64,000 nt of DNA from Mesorhizobium sp. M2E.F.Ca.ET.219.01.1.1 (lineage in GTDB: Bacteria; Pseudomonadota; Alphaproteobacteria; Rhizobiales; Rhizobiaceae): contig NZ_SADT02000001.1 of NCBI RefSeq assembly GCF_004016445.2, positions 911,630-975,629 of the forward strand, read 5' to 3'. Made by a program: the position numbers and the translations under genes. Below are positions 36,003-44,803 of the stretch, piece after piece. Below the pieces are notes generated by a model. The model was not told where the DNA came from. It made no database searches and saw only the letters and a list, made by a program, of their open reading frames with translations. The first letter of the stretch is position 1. Each line of letters opens with the position of its first letter.

Positions 36003-36028
36003 AAAAGGCCCGTCCGAGCGGATGGGCC
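36003..36028 (-). terminator. Rho-independent terminator on the minus strand
   Basis: GGCCCATCCG and CGGACGGGCC (minus strand) pair around CT and are followed by TTTT (36003-36006 as AAAA on the plus strand). It would stop transcripts coming from the OmpA gene before the candidate small RNA. Confidence 0.75.
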
Positions 36029-36084
36029 CTCCTCTCAAGCGCTGATTACAGAAATCCGATCAGGTTCTTGAAATCCAACGCCAA

Positions 36085-36120
36085 ACCACGCCGCGCTGAA
36101 CGAATTCAGCGCGGCGCGGT
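36085..36120. terminator. GC-rich stem-loop downstream of the OmpA gene
   Basis: CCGCGCTGAA (36091-36100) pairs perfectly with TTCAGCGCGG (36105-36114) around CGAA, and the stem continues with mismatches. No clear T-run follows on the minus strand, so it may be a processing or stabilising hairpin instead. Confidence 0.5.
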
Positions 36121-36134
36121 TTGTGTCTTTGTCT

Positions 36135-36185
36135 AATGCATGTCGTTGTCCCAAAACCGCTGCACACTTTTGGGCGACATGCATT
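36135..36185. repeat. Dispersed palindrome with AATGCATGTCG ends
   Basis: AATGCATGTCG (36135-36145) and CGACATGCATT (36175-36185) are perfect inverted ends around TCCCAAAACCGCTGCACACT. It begins 2 bp from the OmpA stop codon. A diverged copy lies at 14413-14461. Confidence 0.8.
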
Positions 36186-36187
36186 GA

Positions 36188-38527
36188 TTACTGCTCACTG
36201 TTGCTTGCCACCGGCGCTACCAGCGAGGTGATGCGGCGGATGGCGACACGCCGGTTCTCGCGGTTCGGACCGGGCGTGTTCACCTTGAGATATTCCTCGC
36301 CATAGCCCTGCGTGGTGAGGTTCTCGGCCGGGATGCCAAAGGCATTGGTCAGTGCCTCGGCAACCGCTTCGGCGCGGCGGTCCGACAGGGCGAGGTTGGC
36401 CTCCGGCGTGCCCACGGCGTCGGTGTGGCCTTCGATCAGGAAGGTCTCGGCCGGATTTTTCTTCAGCAGTTTTTCCATGGCGCTGGCGACGCCTTCGAGC
36501 TTCTGCACCTCGGTGTCGGAGATCGTGGCCGAGCCGAAGTCGAAGTTCAGTGTGTCGAGGTCGATACGCCGAGCGATGTCGCGCACGCGGGCCGACCGCT
36601 TGACCTCGTCGATCGAGTAGAGACGCTGCACCCTCTCCACCGGCGGCTGCTCGAGGAAGGTGTAGTAGTCGTCATCGCTCTGAACATCCTCGGAATCGAG
36701 AATATAGTCCCGGCGCGGGATGTCGAGCCGCATCGGCGGCAGCTCGTCGCCGGGATCGCGCCACTCATCGACATCGTTGTAGTAGCGCTCGTCGACATAG
36801 GTCAGCACATATTCGCGGCCATCCGGTGTAATGCGCGATCGCCGGATGACGTCGCCATTACGGTTGCGGATGGTGATGATCCTGACGCCGTTGTCGCGCT
36901 CCACGATTTCGCGGGTGCGGCCACCCGACAGATCCTCGTAGTAGACGTCCCTGGCGCCGCGGGTGATGCGAGGCGCCTCGTTGCTTTCCACGAAGGTCTG
37001 GTTGTTGAACTGGAGGATGACGCGGTCGCCGAACTGTTTCACGACATCCGCGCCCTGCGGCCGGCGACGCTCGCGCACGACCTGCTCGGGCGTAAGCTCG
37101 ATGCGCTTGCCCTTCTCCTGGTCCACCGGGACGATCGTCTCGGGCTTGATCGCCTGCTGCGCCGACTTGTCGTCGGTGGGCGGCGGACCCTGATCGACCG
37201 GAGCCGGCTTCTGCGCCTGCTCACCACCCTGCTGCTGTCCGGCCTGATTGACGTTCTGGCCATTTTCGGTTTGAGCGCCACCTGCCTGGCCACCGCCGTT
37301 CTGGCCGTTATCGTTGCGGCCCTTGTGCTTGCGCATGACGTCTTTCTGGCTGTCGAGGAGGGGCGCTTCGTTCGGGTTCGCGGGAGCTTCGCCTTGCGCG
37401 GCGTTGCCGCCACTGGCGGGCTGATTGTTGTTGGCCGGCTGTTGGCCTGTCGCCGGCTGCTCTCCAGTCGTGGGTTGTTCGGTCACTGGCTTCTTACCGA
37501 ACTGCTTGCCACCCTGGGTTTGCTCACCCGTGGTTGGCTGCTCGCCCGTCGCCGGTTGCTGCCCGGTAGCAGGCTGCTCGCCTAGCTTCTTGCCGCGTTT
37601 CTTCTTGTCTTGGGTCTCTGCGCCCTGGGCCGGCTGCTCGCCGGTCTGCAACGGTTCGGCCTGCGGCACGGGTTCACCTGCCGGCGCCGGCTTTTTGGCA
37701 GGCTCGTTGGTCTGCGTCTGCTCGGCCGGCGCGGTCTCGCCCTGCTGGTTCTGCTTGTGCTTCTTCTTGAACTGGTTGCCGCCTTGCTGATTGTCGTTGG
37801 CAGGGGCGGTCTGGTCGGTCGGCGCGACCTGCTCGCCGGCCTGGCCGGCGGGCTCGCTCTGCTGCTGATCGTGCTTGCGCTTCTTCTTACCCTGGTTGCC
37901 TTGCAGCTGGTCGCCGGCGGCAGGCGCGACCTGTTCCGTGGCCTGCTGGTCAGCTGGCGCCGCTTCGATCTGCTGCTGGTTGCGCTTCTTCTTGCGCGGC
38001 TGCTCGTCTGTCGCGGACTGGCCGCCTTGATCGGCGGGCGCGGCCTCGATCTGCTGCTGCTGGTCGTGCTTCTTGCGCGGCTTGAACTGCTGCTCGTCGG
38101 TCACGGGCTGGCCGCCTTGATCGGCGGGTGCTGCCTCGATCTGCTGCTGCTGATCGCGTTTCTTGCGCGGCTTGAATTGCTGCTCGGCGGGAGCAGCCTC
38201 GCCGGATTGGCCATTATCAATCTGCTGCTGCTCTTGCCGCTTCTTGCGCGGCTTCTGCTCGGTCTCGGCAGGGGCGGCTTGTTCGGTTGCCGGCGCCGAT
38301 TCGCTTTGCTGCTGCTCGCGCTTCTTCTTCTTCGGCTGTTCGGCTCCGCCCTGCGCGCATTCCTCGGCCGACTGGCCTTCGGCGCAAGCGGCTTGAGCCA
38401 GCACGAGCGGCGCACCATGCAGACTGCCGGAAGCGACACCCCCCTGCAGCGGGTACGCGCCCAACGGCGCGGATGCCATAAGCAGGCCGATTGCCGTGCC
38501 CGCCAGAATCCGTGGTTGGCGTTTCAT
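36188..38527 (-). CDS. Large OmpA-family protein with Gln/Lys-rich repeat region
   Basis: A 779-residue envelope protein. A signal peptide (MKRQPRILAGTAIGLLMASA) is followed by about 350 residues of low-complexity repeats, mostly variants of KPRKKRDQQQQIEAAPADQG, then Thr/Gly/Gln-rich repeats. A middle domain (about residues 490-630) has RITRGARDVYYEDLSGGR-type sequence. The C-terminal OmpA domain (about 660-770) has FDFGSATISDTEVQKLEGVA and IEGHTDAVGTPEANLALSDRRAEAV, the peptidoglycan-binding motif. ATG 38527 follows TAGGAGA. It probably anchors the outer membrane or a surface layer to the cell wall. Confidence 0.87.
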   Translation of the reverse strand: MKRQPRILAGTAIGLLMASAPLGAYPLQGGVASGSLHGAPLVLAQAACAEGQSAEECAQGGAEQPKKKKREQQQSESAPATEQAAPAETEQKPRKKRQEQQQIDNGQSGEAAPAEQQFKPRKKRDQQQQIEAAPADQGGQPVTDEQQFKPRKKHDQQQQIEAAPADQGGQSATDEQPRKKKRNQQQIEAAPADQQATEQVAPAAGDQLQGNQGKKKRKHDQQQSEPAGQAGEQVAPTDQTAPANDNQQGGNQFKKKHKQNQQGETAPAEQTQTNEPAKKPAPAGEPVPQAEPLQTGEQPAQGAETQDKKKRGKKLGEQPATGQQPATGEQPTTGEQTQGGKQFGKKPVTEQPTTGEQPATGQQPANNNQPASGGNAAQGEAPANPNEAPLLDSQKDVMRKHKGRNDNGQNGGGQAGGAQTENGQNVNQAGQQQGGEQAQKPAPVDQGPPPTDDKSAQQAIKPETIVPVDQEKGKRIELTPEQVVRERRRPQGADVVKQFGDRVILQFNNQTFVESNEAPRITRGARDVYYEDLSGGRTREIVERDNGVRIITIRNRNGDVIRRSRITPDGREYVLTYVDERYYNDVDEWRDPGDELPPMRLDIPRRDYILDSEDVQSDDDYYTFLEQPPVERVQRLYSIDEVKRSARVRDIARRIDLDTLNFDFGSATISDTEVQKLEGVASAMEKLLKKNPAETFLIEGHTDAVGTPEANLALSDRRAEAVAEALTNAFGIPAENLTTQGYGEEYLKVNTPGPNRENRRVAIRRITSLVAPVASNSEQ

Positions 38528-38721
38528 ATCATTTTCTCCTAATGGGGTCCCATCCCTGCCCAAACTTTCATCGACCGCAATTGGTTCCTTCAGGCATTGG
38601 CGCCAGCCAAGGACGCCTGGCCGGCCTTTTGAAGGCAATTTCGTGTTTTTCTAATGTTGATAGTGAGTCTGCGTGACAGCAGCGCTTGACCGGAAGGTCG
38701 CGGAGGGCCAAATCCACCGAA

Positions 38722-39168
38722 ATGACCGCGCCATTCTGGAAAACCAAGACACTTGAGGCGATGACCCCGGCCGAGTGGGAATCACTTTGCGACGGCTGCG
38801 GCAAATGCTGCCTGTCGAAGCTCGAGGACGAGGATACGGGCGAGATTTTCTGGACAAGCGTTGGCTGCCGGCTGTTCGACGCCGAAAGCTGCCGCTGCTC
38901 CGACTATGCAAACCGCCTGACGCGGGTGCCCGACTGCGTCGGGCTGACGCCGCAGAATGTGCGCACCATCACCTGGCTGCCAAAGACCTGCGCCTACCGG
39001 CTGATCGCCGAGGGCCATGACCTCTACTGGTGGCACAGGCTTGTTTCGGGAAGTGCTGCGACCGTGCATGAAGCCGGTATTTCGATCCAGGGCCGGGTGA
39101 AGGCCAAGGAGACCGATCTGGCCGAGCCGGACGACTACTTTGATTACATATTGGATGACGAACCCTGA
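38722..39168 (+). CDS. YcgN/UPF0260 cysteine-cluster protein
   Basis: A 148-residue protein. [19 protein letters not shown] supplies the N-terminal Cys cluster (CxxCxxCC), and [16 protein letters not shown] and VPDCVGLT give further conserved cysteines, all typical of the UPF0260 family (PF03692 relatives), which may bind an iron-sulfur or zinc centre. ATG 38722 starts MTAPFWKTK, the usual N-terminus. The stop codon lies inside the first unit of the repeat array that follows. Confidence 0.9.
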   Translation: MTAPFWKTKTLEAMTPAEWESLCDGCGKCCLSKLEDEDTGEIFWTSVGCRLFDAESCRCSDYANRLTRVPDCVGLTPQNVRTITWLPKTCAYRLIAEGHDLYWWHRLVSGSAATVHEAGISIQGRVKAKETDLAEPDDYFDYILDDEP

Positions 39169-39312
39169 ACGGGCGCCTTTTGACGAGGGATGACGAACCC
39201 TGACGGGGGCGCTTTTTGACGGGGAACGACGAACCCTGCGGGTTCGCGTTTGGAACCCTAAGGGGTTAGCGTTTTTGGTCACGAGCGACGAACCCTACGG
39301 GTTCGCGTTTAC
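39157..39312 (+). repeat. Array of imperfect hairpin-forming repeats
   Basis: Units containing ACGAACCCT and then a G/T-rich GGGTTCGCGTTT or GGCGCTTTTTGACG stretch recur about every 30-36 bp: near 39157, 39190, 39228, 39253 (AACCCTAAGGGGTT) and 39287. Several units form AACCC/GGGTT hairpins. The first overlaps the YcgN stop codon. Confidence 0.65.
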
Positions 39313-39334
39313 ATGAACCGGACATGAATGGGCG

Positions 39335-39350
39335 GTTCGCGGAAAGTTCA
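39335..39350 (+). promoter_or_regulatory. GTTCG/GTTCA direct repeat at 11-bp spacing
   Basis: GTTCG (39335-39339) and GTTCA (39346-39350) lie one helical turn apart, about 65-80 bp before ATG 39416. The arrangement equals that upstream of the RcnB-like gene at 11708. Confidence 0.35.
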
Positions 39351-39415
39351 GACACAAAAAGGCATTTTCCAATCATCGGTTCTAGGGCGAAAGCCCGCAA
39401 CAAGGAGAGAAGACC

Positions 39416-39772
39416 ATGTTCAACACCATCAAGACTGCCGCCCTTTCGGCGCTTGTCGGGCTCGGCACGCTTGCCGCGATTCCGGCGCATGCGGACAGCC
39501 TTTATCTCGGTTTTGGTAACAACCAGGATCCGCGCTTCGGCGTCTATACGGGCGACGATGACGGCTACTACCGCCGCGACTGGCGCCGTGACCGCGATTG
39601 GCGCGGCTGCTCGCCGGATCGCGCCCTCGACAAGGCCGAACGCATGGGCCTGCACCGCGCCCGCATCGTCGATATCAGCCGCCGCACGGTGAAGGTCGTC
39701 GGCCGCCAGTATGGCGACCGCGTGGTGGTTGTGTTCGCCAACGAGCGTGGCTGCCCGATCATCTATCGCTGA
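39416..39772 (+). CDS. Small secreted protein of unknown function
   Basis: A 118-residue protein. The signal peptide MFNTIKTAALSALVGLGTL ends at AIPAHA, giving a mature protein of about 92 residues starting DSLYLGFGNNQDPRFG. The centre is rich in Asp, Arg and Tyr (YYRRDWRRDRDWRG), and the end has GCSPDRALDKAERMGLHRARI and two Cys that may form a disulfide. I recognise the layout as a common uncharacterised rhizobial exported family. AAGGAGAG precedes ATG 39416. A strong terminator follows. Confidence 0.8.
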   Translation: MFNTIKTAALSALVGLGTLAAIPAHADSLYLGFGNNQDPRFGVYTGDDDGYYRRDWRRDRDWRGCSPDRALDKAERMGLHRARIVDISRRTVKVVGRQYGDRVVVVFANERGCPIIYR

Positions 39773-39873
39773 GGCTGAAAGGACGATGCTCTGCGAGGAT
39801 CGGCTGTTAGGATATGATCTTCTGCGAAGATCAATCTTAAGTAGCGGAGCCCCTCGAGGTGAGGCGCGGCTCG

Positions 39874-39910
39874 AAAAAAGCCCCGGAGGACCGATCCTCC
39901 GGGGTTTTTT
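39874..39910. terminator. Bidirectional terminator after the secreted protein gene
   Basis: AAAAAAGCCCCGGAGGA pairs with TCCTCCGGGGTTTTTT around CCGA, giving a long stem with A and T tracts on both sides. It separates the convergent secreted protein and SIMPL genes. Confidence 0.92.
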
Positions 39911-39946
39911 GCGTGTCGGTGGCGCCTGCGGCGCGCCGGCCGATCG

Positions 39947-40657
39947 TTACTTCAGCTCGAAGGTGACCGTGACCTGGACGTTGTAGGAATTTTCGCCAGC
40001 CTGCACAGGGACGGCCGAACGGGCGGCATCGAATGATTTGGCCGCCATCGGCATCGGCGCCGGCGCGATATTCTGGTCGGTGATCTCGAGCACCTTGCCC
40101 AGGCTGACGCCGGCCGCTTCGGCGAGCGTCTTTGCCTTGGCCATCGCGTCGGCGACGGCCTTCTTGCGCGCCTCGGTGATCGTTGCTTTCGGATCGTCAT
40201 TGGTGAAGGCGATGCCGCCACCCTGGTTGACGCCGAGCGAAACCGCCTTGTCGAGGATCTCGCCGGTCTTGTCGACGTCGCGCACGCGCACCGACAGCGT
40301 GTTGGTCACCTGATAGGCGACGACCTCGGCCTCCTGGCTGCCGTCGGCCTTGTTGGTGTAGTTGTAGCGCGGGTTGATCTGTATGCCCGCCGTCTGCAGG
40401 TCGCGATCGGCAATGCCGGCGGATTTCATCGCCGCGATCACCGCCGCCATGGCGTCGTTATTGGCATCGAGCGCCTCGCGCGCGCTTTTTGCCTCGCGCA
40501 TGACGCTGAGCGAGAGGATCGCCATGTCCGGTGCCACCGTCGCTTCGCCTTCGCCGGATACGATGATGCGGGGAGGCGGCTGCGTGTCGGCGGCGCTTGC
40601 CAGCGCCGGGAACGCGACCGCGGCAGCCAGCGCGATAGGCAAAAGATGTCTGGTCAT
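39947..40657 (-). CDS. SIMPL-domain (DUF541) periplasmic protein
   Basis: A 236-residue protein. The signal peptide (MTRHLLPIALAAAVAFPALASA) is followed by PRIIVSGEGEATVAPDMAIL, the conserved opening of the SIMPL/DUF541 domain (PF04402; YggE/BP26-like). YQVTNTLSVRVRDVDKTGEIL and ARKKAVADAMAKAKTLAEAAG are further family blocks. Brucella BP26 forms large periplasmic rings; YggE in E. coli lowers oxidative stress. ATG 40657 has GAGGAG upstream. It is a single gene. Confidence 0.92.
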   Translation of the reverse strand: MTRHLLPIALAAAVAFPALASAADTQPPPRIIVSGEGEATVAPDMAILSLSVMREAKSAREALDANNDAMAAVIAAMKSAGIADRDLQTAGIQINPRYNYTNKADGSQEAEVVAYQVTNTLSVRVRDVDKTGEILDKAVSLGVNQGGGIAFTNDDPKATITEARKKAVADAMAKAKTLAEAAGVSLGKVLEITDQNIAPAPMPMAAKSFDAARSAVPVQAGENSYNVQVTVTFELK

Positions 40658-41069
40658 GAAAACTCCTCGATGTCTGCGGTCCGCAGCTCGGTGCCGCGCT
40701 TGCATCGACCCTGCAAAAGGCATCGATACCCTGCAATGCGGCGCATGAGCCGGGACCTGTTCACGCGCCTTATGGGCGCAAGCCGCTCTACGCAGCGAAT
40801 ATGGGCTGATTTTGGCGGCCGGCGCCATCGCTTTCGAAGGTAATGTGCTGAGAGTTCTGCGGAACCGATGGCGAGGGCAATATAGACCAGTGTCAATCGC
40901 TTCTGATGGATCAGGCCCTTGGACCGCTCGATGCGCCCTGCTGTCCAAGAGGCGAACAAGGGACGGGCGAATCAGTTTCAAGCCAAGAGGATTCCGCCTT
41001 GCGGGCCTGGTATTTGTCTGACATAATTTCACATCTCCTAATGTTGTAGCGGGTAATTGGGGTTTAGAG
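40658..41069. other. Intergenic region, no gene seen
   Basis: This 412-bp stretch separates the divergent SIMPL gene and the coiled-coil/GTPase operon. Open frames here lack coding character. The promoter of the operon should lie near 40990-41060 (AT-rich, with GACATAATTTCACATC), but no exact elements can be assigned. Confidence 0.5.
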
Positions 41070-41735
41070 ATGGCGAAGGAATCTTCGAGTGCCGCTTCTT
41101 CGACAAATAAAGCGGATGCAAATCTGATAGGTAATTCAGAAGGAAATGGGCTGAACTTCATGGCCTCCCAGGCTCGCGAGGGCGGGCCAGGCGGTGACGC
41201 TCCAGGTGTCGACAAGATACGCGATCTTTTGTTCGGCAATCAGATGCAGGACTATGATCGCCGCTTCTCCAAACTTGAGGAACGGTTCCTGCAGCGATTC
41301 AAGGATGTCGAATCCGAAACCAAGCGCAATCTTGAAACCTACGAGTCGAATGCCAAGAAGCAGGTTGACTCGCTGGCGACGCAGTTGCGCAACGAAAAGG
41401 ACGCGCGCGCCGAGGCCGACAAGGAGATGGACCGCAATCTTCGCGATCAAAACCAGGCGCTCGAAAAGCAGGTGCGCGCCTTGTCGGATCAATTGAGCGA
41501 GCTCGAGCGCGAATTCGCGGATCGCATGAGCAGAAGCGACCATTTGCTGCGCGAGGAAATTAAGCAGAAGAACGAGAGCGCTCAAATGCTGATGGAGAAG
41601 ATCTTTTCCGATCTCAGCAACGTCAAGACCGACCGGAACCTTCTGGCCGGCCTGTTCGTCGAGGTCGCGAAATGTCTCAACCAGGATCCTGTCGGCAGCA
41701 AGGGCAATTCGGAGCGTGGCTGGAAAGTGAGTTGA
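41070..41735 (+). CDS. Coiled-coil protein of unknown function, first gene of the GTPase-cyclase operon
   Basis: A 221-residue soluble protein. After a disordered Ser/Asn/Gly-rich N-terminus, residues of about 50-180 form one long, highly charged helix with heptad pattern (FSKLEERFLQRFKDVESETK, ALEKQVRALSDQLSELEREF). The C-terminal 40 residues (KTDRNLLAGLFVEVAKCLNQ) look like a small capping domain. There is no signal peptide or membrane segment, so it should be cytoplasmic. I recognise no family. Its stop codon is 7 bp before the next start, so it is part of the operon and may link the GTPase to partners. Confidence 0.75.
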   Translation: MAKESSSAASSTNKADANLIGNSEGNGLNFMASQAREGGPGGDAPGVDKIRDLLFGNQMQDYDRRFSKLEERFLQRFKDVESETKRNLETYESNAKKQVDSLATQLRNEKDARAEADKEMDRNLRDQNQALEKQVRALSDQLSELEREFADRMSRSDHLLREEIKQKNESAQMLMEKIFSDLSNVKTDRNLLAGLFVEVAKCLNQDPVGSKGNSERGWKVS

Positions 41736-41742
41736 TCGGAAC

Positions 41743-44700
41743 TTGACGTCGAGCGTCGAACCAATCAGCCTATCTCAAAGACAAGCTTCGAACGATACCG
41801 GTATTGATCGCGAGGCTTTGGCCCGCCTTTTGGTGGAAATTGCCCGGAACGTCGATCCGGACAACCATGCCCTTTACGAAGGCGTTCCAGCCGCCGACCA
41901 TCGGCTGGAAAGGCTCCGCCAACTGCTCGTCGGCGGCGAGATCTCGGAGCTGTCACGCGTTACGCACCTGCTCGACGAACCCGAGCAGCTTGCCACCGCG
42001 GTGGGCAACGTTCTGCCCGAGGCAACCGCGCGCGCGTCGCATACGCAACTCGGCGAGGCCCTTGCCCCGGCGGTCGAGAGGGCCGCGCAGCGGTCCATCC
42101 AAAAGAACCCGAACACGCTGACGGATATATTGTATCCGGTGTTTCTGCCGGCCATTCGCAAGTCGATTGGCGAAAAGATCGACCAGACCTTCCAGTCATT
42201 GAATGAGTCTCTAAGGCATATATTCACATGGCATGGGTTGAAGTGGAGGTTTGAAGCCTGGCGGACGGGGACAAGCTTCTCGGCAGTTGTTCTCAAGCAT
42301 TCTCTTATCTATCGCGTGGAACATGTCTTTCTCATCAGTCGCGCTTCCGGGCTCCTGATTGCGCATGTAACTTCCCAAGACGCAACCAGCGAAGATCCTC
42401 AACTGATTTCCTCGATGCTGAGCGCCATCCAGGACTTTGTGAAGGACTCTTTCAAAGAGAAGGAAAATAGCGGCCTCGACACCATCCGGTTCGGGGAACT
42501 TCGCCTCTGGTCGGAAGTCGGACAGTTTGCGACCCTGGTTGCGGTGATCCGGGGAAATCCTCCGGAGGAACTGCATGAAGTCATCCGCGACGTACTGCTT
42601 CGCATCCATCAAGAATCCTCGCGGGCCCTGGAGCGGTTCGACGGCGACAGTTCCCAGTTGCCCGGCGTGGAGACGCAGTTGCAGACCTGCGTCGAGCTGC
42701 AGCACATGGATTCGAAAGAGGGATTTCCGTGGCTGGTGGTGACGGCGGTCCTGCTGGCTTTGATCGTGGCGGGCGGCTGGTACTTTCTGTCCTGGCAATC
42801 CGCACACCGCTGGCAGGCCTACCTGTCGCGGCTGGCAGCCCAGCCGGGCATCGTCGTTTCGGACCAAAAAATCCGTGGCGGCGACTTCTATGTCGCCGGC
42901 CTGAGAGACCCGCTCGCCGCGGACCCGCAGTCTCTGCTGCCGGGAACGGACGTCGATCCCGCCCGCGTTCATTCAAACTGGCAGTTCTATCAGAGCTTCG
43001 AGCCGCAGTTCGTGCTGAAGCGGCTGTCGGCGTCGTTGGCGCCTCCGGATTCGGTACGACTCTCGGTCGTCGATGGTCGCATCGTCGCCGAGGGTGAGGC
43101 GACAACGACGTGGATCAACCGGGCGCGGGCCGCTGCCCAGCAGCTTTCGGCAGGCGGCCCGGTCTTCGACATCTCCCGGGTCCGCGATGTGAGCGCCGAG
43201 GACCGCTGGCAGGCCTATGTGTCACGACTGCAGACCCAGCCTGGCATCATCGTCGCCGATCAGAATGTGCGCGACGGCCAATTCTATATTACCGGCCTGA
43301 GAGACCCGCTTGCCGCCGACCCGCAGTCGCTGTTGGCCGAAACGCAGGTCGATCCCGCACGTGTGCATGCAAGCTGGCAATTCTACCAGAGCCTTGAGCC
43401 GCAGTTCGTGCTGAAGCGGCTGACGGCGTCGCTCACGCCACCGGATTCGGTGCGGCTTTCAGTCGTCAATGATCGCATCGTTGCCGCAGGCGAGGCTACC
43501 ACCGCCTGGATCAACCGGGCGCGGGCGGCTGCCCAGCAGCTTTCAGCCGGCGGCCCGGTCTTCGACATCTCAGGGGTCCGTGATGTCAGCCCCGAGGAGC
43601 GCTGGCAGGCCTACGTGTCGCGACTGGAGACGCAGCCGGGCATCATCGTCGCCCAACAGAATGTGCGCGATGGCCAGTTCTATATTACTGGACTGAGAGA
43701 CCCGCTTGCCGTCGACCCGCAGTCGCTGCTGTCCGGAACGCAGGTCGATCCCGCGCGCGTTCATGCAAGCTGGCAATTCTATCAGAGCCTCGAGCCGGCG
43801 TTCGTGTTGAAGCGGCTGACGGCGTCACTGTATCCGATGGATAAAGTGCGACTCTCGATCGTCAATGGCCGCATCGTCGCCGAAGGTGAGGCTCCCGACA
43901 CCTGGATAGATCGGGCGCGCGCAGCGGCAAGACAGCTTTCTGAAGGCGGGCCGGAGTTCGACATCTCCAAGGTTCGTGATGTGAGCCCCGATGCACGCGC
44001 GGCGGAGCATTGGCAGTATTATGTGTCGCGACTTGAGGCCCAACCGGGAATCATCGTCGCTCAGCAATCGGCGAGGGGCGGACAGTTCTACATTTCCGGT
44101 CTGAGGGATCCTCTTGCCGCCGACCCGCAAGCTCTGCTGTCCGGAACACAGGTCGATCCTGCCCGCGTTCATTCACAGTGGCAATTCTATCAGAGCCTTG
44201 ATCCGAAGTTCGTGGTGAAGCGGCTGACGGCGTCGCTGTCCCCGCCGAAATCGGTTCGGCTTTCGATCGTCCAGGGTCGCATCGTCATCGTGGGCGAGGC
44301 ACCTGCCGGCTGGATCAGCCGGGCGCAGGCCGCCGCCGACCAACTTTCGGCGGACGGAGTGGTTCTGGATGTCTCGCAGCTGAGCGAGCTGAACCTTGCA
44401 GAGCTTAATCAGTTGAGAGAGGCCATCCAGACGACCGATATTTACTTCTCTTCCGGTCGAGTTGTTCCGGGACCGGAGCAGACGCCGGTGCTCGACAGAT
44501 TGGCTGATCAGTTGAAGGAATTCGCCGAAAATGCCCGCAAGGCAGGCGTGACAGCGCGGTTCATGCTGACCGGCCATTCGGACATAACGGGCCGTGAGAC
44601 GGCCAACGCGTCGATCAGCGCCGCCCGCGCCGAGACAGTTCGCGCGCTTCTCAACAAGCGCGGCGTCGCTCCGGAACTGCTGCAGGTTCGGGGCGCCGGC

Positions 44701-44790
44701 ACCTTCGAGCCGGCGGTGCCCGAAAATGAAAATAGCCCAACTGGGAACTCCACCAATCGCCGGGTTTCGGTTACGGTGAACCTGGAGTAG
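41743..44790 (+). CDS. Membrane-anchored repeat protein with OmpA-like C-terminal domain
   Basis: A 1015-residue protein. Residues 1-325 are soluble and presumably cytoplasmic. One membrane helix follows (FPWLVVTAVLLALIVAGGWY, about 327-347). Then come four tandem repeats, with their first Trp at residues 357, 489, 621 and 757 (period 132, 132, 136); each has RDPLAADPQSLL, DPARVH, WQFYQSL and GRIVAEGEA-type blocks, with a BON-like feel. The C-terminal 130 residues form an OmpA peptidoglycan-binding domain (LTGHSDITGRETANASISAAR, NRRVSVTVNLE). The start is TTG 41743. It probably spans inner membrane to cell wall and passes information to the GTPase. Confidence 0.82.
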   Translation: MTSSVEPISLSQRQASNDTGIDREALARLLVEIARNVDPDNHALYEGVPAADHRLERLRQLLVGGEISELSRVTHLLDEPEQLATAVGNVLPEATARASHTQLGEALAPAVERAAQRSIQKNPNTLTDILYPVFLPAIRKSIGEKIDQTFQSLNESLRHIFTWHGLKWRFEAWRTGTSFSAVVLKHSLIYRVEHVFLISRASGLLIAHVTSQDATSEDPQLISSMLSAIQDFVKDSFKEKENSGLDTIRFGELRLWSEVGQFATLVAVIRGNPPEELHEVIRDVLLRIHQESSRALERFDGDSSQLPGVETQLQTCVELQHMDSKEGFPWLVVTAVLLALIVAGGWYFLSWQSAHRWQAYLSRLAAQPGIVVSDQKIRGGDFYVAGLRDPLAADPQSLLPGTDVDPARVHSNWQFYQSFEPQFVLKRLSASLAPPDSVRLSVVDGRIVAEGEATTTWINRARAAAQQLSAGGPVFDISRVRDVSAEDRWQAYVSRLQTQPGIIVADQNVRDGQFYITGLRDPLAADPQSLLAETQVDPARVHASWQFYQSLEPQFVLKRLTASLTPPDSVRLSVVNDRIVAAGEATTAWINRARAAAQQLSAGGPVFDISGVRDVSPEERWQAYVSRLETQPGIIVAQQNVRDGQFYITGLRDPLAVDPQSLLSGTQVDPARVHASWQFYQSLEPAFVLKRLTASLYPMDKVRLSIVNGRIVAEGEAPDTWIDRARAAARQLSEGGPEFDISKVRDVSPDARAAEHWQYYVSRLEAQPGIIVAQQSARGGQFYISGLRDPLAADPQALLSGTQVDPARVHSQWQFYQSLDPKFVVKRLTASLSPPKSVRLSIVQGRIVIVGEAPAGWISRAQAAADQLSADGVVLDVSQLSELNLAELNQLREAIQTTDIYFSSGRVVPGPEQTPVLDRLADQLKEFAENARKAGVTARFMLTGHSDITGRETANASISAARAETVRALLNKRGVAPELLQVRGAGTFEPAVPENENSPTGNSTNRRVSVTVNLE

Positions 44791-44803
44791 CGCGGAGCCC
44801 AGG

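Noticed and set aside
39157-39312. CRISPR array
   Set aside because: Units are imperfect, of unequal spacing, fold into terminator-like hairpins, and no cas gene is present.
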